Below are positions 32,628-37,026 of a stretch of 37,026 nt of DNA, one piece after another. The position numbers were made by a program, and so were the translations under genes. The DNA is from Candidatus Bathyarchaeota archaeon (GTDB taxonomy: Archaea > Thermoproteota > Bathyarchaeia > Bathyarchaeales > SOJC01): positions 1,476,220-1,513,245 of the forward strand of contig CP070683.1 of NCBI GenBank assembly GCA_020352645.1. The letters run 5' to 3'. Position 1 is the first letter of the stretch, and each line of letters starts with the position of its first letter. The notes beneath the pieces are model-generated. The model had not been told where the DNA came from. It saw only the letters and a list, made by a program, of their open reading frames with translations, and did not search any database.

Positions 32628-33800
32628 TCACAATGTTTCGAGAGCCTCTTCCATACGCATCAGAGCTTTCTCGATGTTTGCAACGGAATTGGCGAAGGAA
32701 AAGCGTATATAGCCATTACCAAGTTCTCCGAAAGACGTCCCAGACAAGGCTGCTACACCAGCCTTATTCAGTAGGAAATTTGGAAGTTGTTCGCCATCTA
32801 TTCCTAGTCCCCTTACATTTGGAAATACGTAGAAAGTTGCTTTTGGATTCATGCAGGCTATGCCATCGATTCTGTTCAATCCAGACACTATCACCTCACG
32901 TCTCCGCTTGAATTCCTCAACCATCTTTGCAACTTCGTTCTGCGGTCCACGAAGAGCTTCCACCCCGGCCATCTGTGTGAAAGCTGCGGTGCAGGAAGCA
33001 GAGTTTATCATCAACTGAGCTATTTTTCCCGCCAAATCTTTTCGCATGACCCCATAGCCTAGTCTCCACCCTGTCATCGCGTACGTCTTGGAAAATCCGT
33101 CTACTATTACTGTCCTCTCCTTCATTCCCGGAAGAGAAGATATGCTTCTGTGTTCTCCATCATATATTATTCTGCTGTAAACCTCATCGGAAACTATGAT
33201 GAGATCATCTCTGTTCCTTGTCTTGTCAGCTATGGCCTCAAGGTTTTCCTTGGTTAGAACTCCACCTGTAGGATTTTCTGGAAAATTCAAAACGATCATC
33301 TTCGTCTTGTCCGAGATTTTGTCAACGGTGCTTTGCGTGTCTATGGAGAAGTTGTTTTCCTCCTTCAAAGGCATTGAAACAGGCGTTCCACCAACGAATT
33401 TGATCATGGATTCGTATACCGGGAATCCAGGGTCTGGGTACATCACTTCATCTCCAAGTTCGACGCACGCTAGCAAACTGAAGAATATGATTGGCTTGGC
33501 ACCGGGCGTTACGACCACTTCTTGAGGAGAAACATCGATATTTCTTGTTTCTGAAATGTGTTCTGCTACAGCTTCTTTGAGCTCTGGAATCCCAGAGGCT
33601 GGAACATAATGTGTATAACCGGAATGAATTGCTTTTGCTGCTGCATCTCGTATGTTTTTTGGAGTGTCGAAGTCTGGTTCCCCAATTTCCAAGTGAACTA
33701 TGTCACGGCCTTGCTTTTCCAAGTCTTTCGCCTTTGCGAGTGCTTCAAAAGCAGTTTCTGTTCCAAGCCCTTGCATTCTTCCTGCAAAAATCGAAGGCAT
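32628..33800 (-). CDS. Class I/II pyridoxal-phosphate aminotransferase
   Basis: A 390-residue fold-type I aminotransferase of the AspC-like group. PLP contacts: K238 in DGFSKTYAMTGWRLGYG, N177 in NFPENPTGG, D205 and Y208 in SDEVYSR; a C-terminal arginine in YIRFSFAN binds the substrate carboxylate. Aspartate, alanine or branched/aromatic substrates are possible; the sequence does not decide. The start ATG at 33800 has GAGAGG upstream; a longer frame to 33821 uses a TTG with no such signal. A TATA box lies at 33838-33845. Confidence 0.92.
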   Translation of the reverse strand: MPSIFAGRMQGLGTETAFEALAKAKDLEKQGRDIVHLEIGEPDFDTPKNIRDAAAKAIHSGYTHYVPASGIPELKEAVAEHISETRNIDVSPQEVVVTPGAKPIIFFSLLACVELGDEVMYPDPGFPVYESMIKFVGGTPVSMPLKEENNFSIDTQSTVDKISDKTKMIVLNFPENPTGGVLTKENLEAIADKTRNRDDLIIVSDEVYSRIIYDGEHRSISSLPGMKERTVIVDGFSKTYAMTGWRLGYGVMRKDLAGKIAQLMINSASCTAAFTQMAGVEALRGPQNEVAKMVEEFKRRREVIVSGLNRIDGIACMNPKATFYVFPNVRGLGIDGEQLPNFLLNKAGVAALSGTSFGELGNGYIRFSFANSVANIEKALMRMEEALETL

Positions 33801-33837
33801 AATTCCTCTCACCGGAAACAACTACTGAAAGAGGAAG

Positions 33838-33845
33838 TATATATA
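33838..33845 (-). promoter_or_regulatory. TATA box of the aminotransferase gene
   Basis: TATATATA on the minus strand, 38-45 bases before the ATG, so that transcription would begin near 33815 and leave a short leader containing GAGAGG. Confidence 0.6.
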
Positions 33846-33998
33846 ACGTATATGTTCAGAATGGCATAAGCCGGACTGGATCAGCAAGATGCCTAGCTAG
33901 GTGGTTAAACCAGACAGGGAGAAGCCCCTTAGAAAGTCCATAAAGCTATATTTAGTTATGATTACTTTGTAGTAGTGGCTGTCTTAGAGGCGAATAGC

Positions 33999-34262
33999 AT
34001 GAGTGAACGCGAACTCAAGGAAGTCGGCATTGTGGCTCATTATTTCACAAAGATTGGTGTAGCTGTTATTGATCTCAACGATACACTCTGTGTGGGAGAC
34101 CGGATCCTAATAAAAGGCATGACAACGAATGTCGAGCAGATTGTTAGCTCTATGCAGATAGAACACGCGAACATAAAGAAAGCGGATGAAGGAAAGAGTA
34201 TCGGGATGAAGGTTGATGATCGGGTTCGACAGGGCGATACTGTTTACAAAATACTAAAGTAG
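33999..34262 (+). CDS. Translation elongation factor-like protein (EF-Tu domain II-like)
   Basis: An 87-residue beta-barrel protein. The strands EVGIVAHYFTKIGVAVIDL, the VGDRILIKGMTTNVEQIVSS pattern and the end KVDDRVRQGDTVYKIL are those of domain II of EF-Tu/IF2-type GTPases, here as a free-standing protein, a group widely annotated as translation elongation factor-like in archaea. Function unproven. The ATG at 33999 has GAGGCG seven bases upstream and is preferred over the GTG at 33975. A TATA-like CTATATTTAG lies near 33947-33956. Confidence 0.85.
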   Translation: MSERELKEVGIVAHYFTKIGVAVIDLNDTLCVGDRILIKGMTTNVEQIVSSMQIEHANIKKADEGKSIGMKVDDRVRQGDTVYKILK

Positions 34263-34286
34263 AAGGCCCCTCTTTTTTCCAGTTTG

Positions 34287-35282
34287 CTAGATAGGTTTCT
34301 TGGTTTCGACGACCATCTTGTTCACAAGATTGGGGGGAATCTTTCCTTCGAAGAACGCCGTAAGGTTCGTTGCCACAATCGCAGCCATCTTTGATCGAGT
34401 CTCAAAGCTGGCACTCGATATGTGAGGAGCAACAACCAGGTTTTCAAGGGTTAATAGAGGGTTGCTTATAGCTGTGGGCTCTTTTTCGAAAACATCTAGA
34501 CCAGCTCCAGAAATCCAGTTTTCCTTCAAAGCCCTGTAGAGTGCAGCTTCATCAATCACTGGACCTCTCGAATTGTTAATTAAAATGGCGTTCTTCTTCA
34601 TCAATCGGAGATGTCTCTCGTCTATAAGATGGTGCGTGTCCTTGAGAAGGGGAACATTTATTGTGACGAAATCTGATTTTCGCAGTAGGGTTTCAATGTC
34701 CGTAAACTCAATTCCTTGTTGTTCTTCTAAATCCTTTCTTCGGATGACATCATGATAAAGAACCTTCATCTCAAAGCCCTTCGCCCTTCTCGCGATGGCT
34801 GAGCCAATTCTTCCCATTCCAACTATTCCCAAAGTCGCGCCATAGATGTCTCTGCCTTGTAGCATTGTCGGATGCCACCCTACGCGCCATTGTCCTCCTC
34901 GAACATATTTGTCAGCCTCAACCACCTTTCTTGCCACTGCCATTAGCAGAGTCCAAGCGAAATCAGCGGTTGTCTCGGTAAGGACTCCTGGAGTATTAGT
35001 AACGTAGATTCCTCGGCTTGTAGCCTCCTTGATGTCGATGTTGTCAAATCCAACAGCGAATTGAGAAACAATTCTCAAATTCGGCGCTGCATCGAATACC
35101 TCTGAGTCTATCCTATCCGATAGAAGGGTCACCAAGCCGTCAACATGAGCTACCTTTTCAATGATCACTTCTTTCGGTGGAGCTGGATATTCCGGCCACA
35201 CTTCTGCTTGAAATCGTTCTTTGATTAGGCTTAATCCTCTTTCAGGCAGCTCACGAGTTACATAGACCTTCGGTTTCTGCAT
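34287..35282 (-). CDS. gyaR: D-2-hydroxyacid dehydrogenase (glyoxylate/hydroxypyruvate reductase)
   Basis: NAD(P)H-dependent reductase of glyoxylate or hydroxypyruvate to glycolate or D-glycerate. 331 residues. Seen: KVYVTRELPERGLSLI start, QFAVGFDNIDIKEA, nucleotide-binding GATLGIVGMGRIGSAIA (about 147-163), and catalytic residues in INNSRGPVIDEAAL (Arg), LDVFEKEP (Glu) and APHISSAS (His). This set is that of the archaeal GyaR/GRHPR group. It is transcribed away from the glycerate kinase gene across a 161-base space, so the two may be regulated together and make 2-phosphoglycerate from hydroxypyruvate. Confidence 0.92.
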   Translation of the reverse strand: MQKPKVYVTRELPERGLSLIKERFQAEVWPEYPAPPKEVIIEKVAHVDGLVTLLSDRIDSEVFDAAPNLRIVSQFAVGFDNIDIKEATSRGIYVTNTPGVLTETTADFAWTLLMAVARKVVEADKYVRGGQWRVGWHPTMLQGRDIYGATLGIVGMGRIGSAIARRAKGFEMKVLYHDVIRRKDLEEQQGIEFTDIETLLRKSDFVTINVPLLKDTHHLIDERHLRLMKKNAILINNSRGPVIDEAALYRALKENWISGAGLDVFEKEPTAISNPLLTLENLVVAPHISSASFETRSKMAAIVATNLTAFFEGKIPPNLVNKMVVETKKPI

Positions 35283-35443
35283 AACATGACTCTCCGAATG
35301 CTCTTCAATTGAACGAGTGAATCTATTATATTTTCCTCCTTCAAAAGCTGCTCGTTCACGATAACCCCGAGAGAGAAGATAGTTATGACTTTGCCTTGGT
35401 GAACCTTATGTTTCCTAGCTAATCCATAATCTTATTACATGTA

Positions 35444-36856
35444 ATGGAAAAGCCTTACAGGGTCGGCGTAAGAATGCCAAAGATAAGATCAAAAGGGTCT
35501 ATCATTGATAACGGCATGTCTCAAGCTGATAAGAAAGCTCGAAAGCTTTCGCTTGAGGCTCTTGAAGCAGCCTTGGAAGCTGCAGAGCCACAGAAAGCCT
35601 TGAAATCGAGGATAACACTAGATGGCAGCGCTTTGAGGGTTGGCCTCCGCGAGTTTGATTTGAAGAAACTCACTGGTATCTACGTTGTTGGCGGTGGAAA
35701 AGCAAGCGGAAAGATGGCGGAAACTCTGGAATCCATTTTGGGCTCTCAGATATCCCGTGGAATCGTTAACGTTCCTCGTAATAGCGGTCCCTATAGGACC
35801 CGTGCAATCAAGATTAACGAAGCGGGCCACCCGATCCCTGACATTTCAGGAATGGAAGGAGCAAGAGAGATGCTGGATGTTCTGAGTCATCTGAAGGAAA
35901 GCGATCTAGTTTTGTGCTTAGTGTCTGGTGGTGGGTCAAGCCTGATGCCTCTTCCCCGTGGTGAAGTAACGTTGGACGACAAACAGTGGATCACCGATGC
36001 TCTGTTGAGATCAGGAGCGCCGATAAACGAAATCAATACTGTGCGAAAGCATATTTCCGGGCTAAAAGGAGGCTGGCTGGCGAAGACCGCGTTCCCCGCT
36101 ACCATCATTAACCTCATCCTCTCAGATGTTGTTGGGGACCCTTTGGAGTTTATTGCGTCTGGTCCCACTGTTCCTGACTCAACTACTTTCTCTGACGCCA
36201 TAAGAGTCTTGAAACTGCACGGGCTGTGGCGAAAGACTCCGCCAGCTGTTAAGAATCTGCTTCTCATGGGAGAGAAGGGGCTGGTTCCTGAAACGCCCAA
36301 GGAGAATGATGAGGCTTTTGGAAATGCCTATAACGTGCTTGTGGGGAACAATCGCGTGTCAACTTCAGGGGCTTATGCAAATCTTCAAGATGCGGGCTTG
36401 AACTGTATCCTTCTAACTTCATCGGTGGAAGGCGAGGCAAGACATGTTGGCACTGTTCTTGGATCGATTGCTGTTGAAGTTGAGAATTCAGGACATCCAT
36501 TGCCAAGACCTTGTGGGATCGTGGTGGGCGGGGAAACTACTGTTGCGGTTTCCGGCAGCGGAAAAGGAGGACGAAACCAAGAGATTGTGCTGAGCTCTGC
36601 TATGAGAATTCACGGGATTGAGGGCGTTGCAGTGGCTTCATTTAACACAGATGGCATAGACGGTCCAACGAACGCTGCAGGTGCTGTAGCTGATGGAAAA
36701 ACCCTTGCGCGCTCTGAGAAACAAGGAATGAACGCGAAAGGCTTCTTGGCACAGAATGACTCGTATAATTTCTTTTCGAGACTTGGCGATTTGATTTTCA
36801 CGGGCCCTACCGGAACGAATGTTAATGATGTCTCGGTAATTGTTTTGACGACATGA
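35444..36856 (+). CDS. gckA: Glycerate 2-kinase (MOFRL family)
   Basis: Phosphorylates D-glycerate to 2-phosphoglycerate, the enolase substrate. With the ATG at 35444 it has 470 residues; starts at 35474 or 35516 are also possible, and homologues usually begin close to the second or third. Seen: VVGGGKASGKMAETL, EAGHPIPD, LVSGGGSSLMPLP (about residues 160-172), RKHISGLKGG, LSDVVGD, and the C-terminal MOFRL domain with VVGGETTVAVSGSGKGGRNQ and TDGIDGPTNAAGAVAD. A TATA-like TCTTATTACATG lies just before 35444. Divergent from the hydroxypyruvate reductase gene, which makes the likely substrate. The last 170 bases of the window after this gene hold nothing that I recognise. Confidence 0.93.
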   Translation: MEKPYRVGVRMPKIRSKGSIIDNGMSQADKKARKLSLEALEAALEAAEPQKALKSRITLDGSALRVGLREFDLKKLTGIYVVGGGKASGKMAETLESILGSQISRGIVNVPRNSGPYRTRAIKINEAGHPIPDISGMEGAREMLDVLSHLKESDLVLCLVSGGGSSLMPLPRGEVTLDDKQWITDALLRSGAPINEINTVRKHISGLKGGWLAKTAFPATIINLILSDVVGDPLEFIASGPTVPDSTTFSDAIRVLKLHGLWRKTPPAVKNLLLMGEKGLVPETPKENDEAFGNAYNVLVGNNRVSTSGAYANLQDAGLNCILLTSSVEGEARHVGTVLGSIAVEVENSGHPLPRPCGIVVGGETTVAVSGSGKGGRNQEIVLSSAMRIHGIEGVAVASFNTDGIDGPTNAAGAVADGKTLARSEKQGMNAKGFLAQNDSYNFFSRLGDLIFTGPTGTNVNDVSVIVLTT

Positions 36857-37026
36857 CATTCTTCGTCATACGTAGTGTCATCATGAGACACTCACATACC
36901 TTAGCGAATTGTTGCAGACGTCCTCTATGTGAACCATAAGGCTGAGTTCGTCTATTTCCTCACCACATTTTTCAAGGGTGGGTCGATAACTTCGGCCGAA
37001 TTATTCCGTTGAATGATGCCAGATGG

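Noticed and set aside
1-37026. CRISPR array or insertion sequence
   Set aside because: No regularly spaced direct repeats, transposase genes or terminal inverted repeats were found on reading the window.

Overview
The window is archaeal. Evidence: an archaeal/eukaryotic-type ribosomal protein and RNA polymerase cluster (uS13-uS4-uS11-Rpo3-eL18-uL13-uS9-Rpo10), archaeal-type GluRS, the isoprenoid genes ipk, type-2 idi and a short-chain prenyl synthase, a Sjogren-antigen-type zinc ribbon, UPF0147, TATA-box promoters, a tRNA with a non-canonical intron, and paired Lrp/AsnC regulators. The gene content (methylmalonyl-CoA mutase, cohesin-like surface protein, desulforedoxin, flavin/Fe-S redox operon) suggests an anaerobic heterotroph of the TACK side, most like Bathyarchaeia; that placement is an inference from gene style, not a computed result.

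Layout. 1-5.5 kb: accessory region with the C-terminus of a surface protein, a small secreted protein, a DUF167 protein, tRNA-Ala(GGC), a truncated copper-type P-ATPase remnant, a tiny membrane protein and a secreted protein with two cohesin-like domains. 5.6-17.2 kb: a long co-directional housekeeping run, rps13-rps4-rps11-rpoD-rpl18e-rpl13-rps9-rpoN-eno-rps2-memo-ipk-fni-idsA-gltX. Compared with the same cluster in other archaea, rpoK, mevalonate kinase and the RNase J-like gene are absent; a short decayed open frame that looks like the start of a GHMP kinase sits exactly where mvk is expected. Enolase has no ATG/GTG/TTG start at its true N-terminus and appears to start at CTG. 17.5-19 kb: a winged-helix regulator with a palindrome just before its start, a 58-residue unknown, a membrane protein, tRNA-Glu(UUC) interrupted by a 19-nt intron in the D arm, and a 40-residue desulforedoxin-like gene. 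19-21.4 kb (minus strand): HD phosphohydrolase and two overlapping Lrp/AsnC regulators.

21.6-26.6 kb: the most interesting part. A zinc-ribbon protein and a tight NuoE-NuoF-NuoG/HoxU-like-GltB-like operon. NuoF has the extended HydB/HoxF-like architecture with extra clusters at both ends; the last subunit has a glutamate-synthase FMN barrel but no glutaminase domain and no recognisable [3Fe-4S] motif, with a new five-cysteine motif at its N-terminus. This looks like an NAD(P)H-linked, possibly electron-bifurcating soluble complex with an unknown substrate at the second flavin.

26.6-37 kb: small proteins, thymidylate kinase, UPF0148 zinc ribbon / UPF0147 divergent pair, a FAD-dependent dehydrogenase interrupted by an in-frame UAA, the catalytic subunit of methylmalonyl-CoA mutase, a class I aminotransferase, an EF-Tu-domain-II-like protein, and a divergent pair of 2-hydroxyacid dehydrogenase and MOFRL glycerate 2-kinase that together suggest glycerate/serine metabolism.
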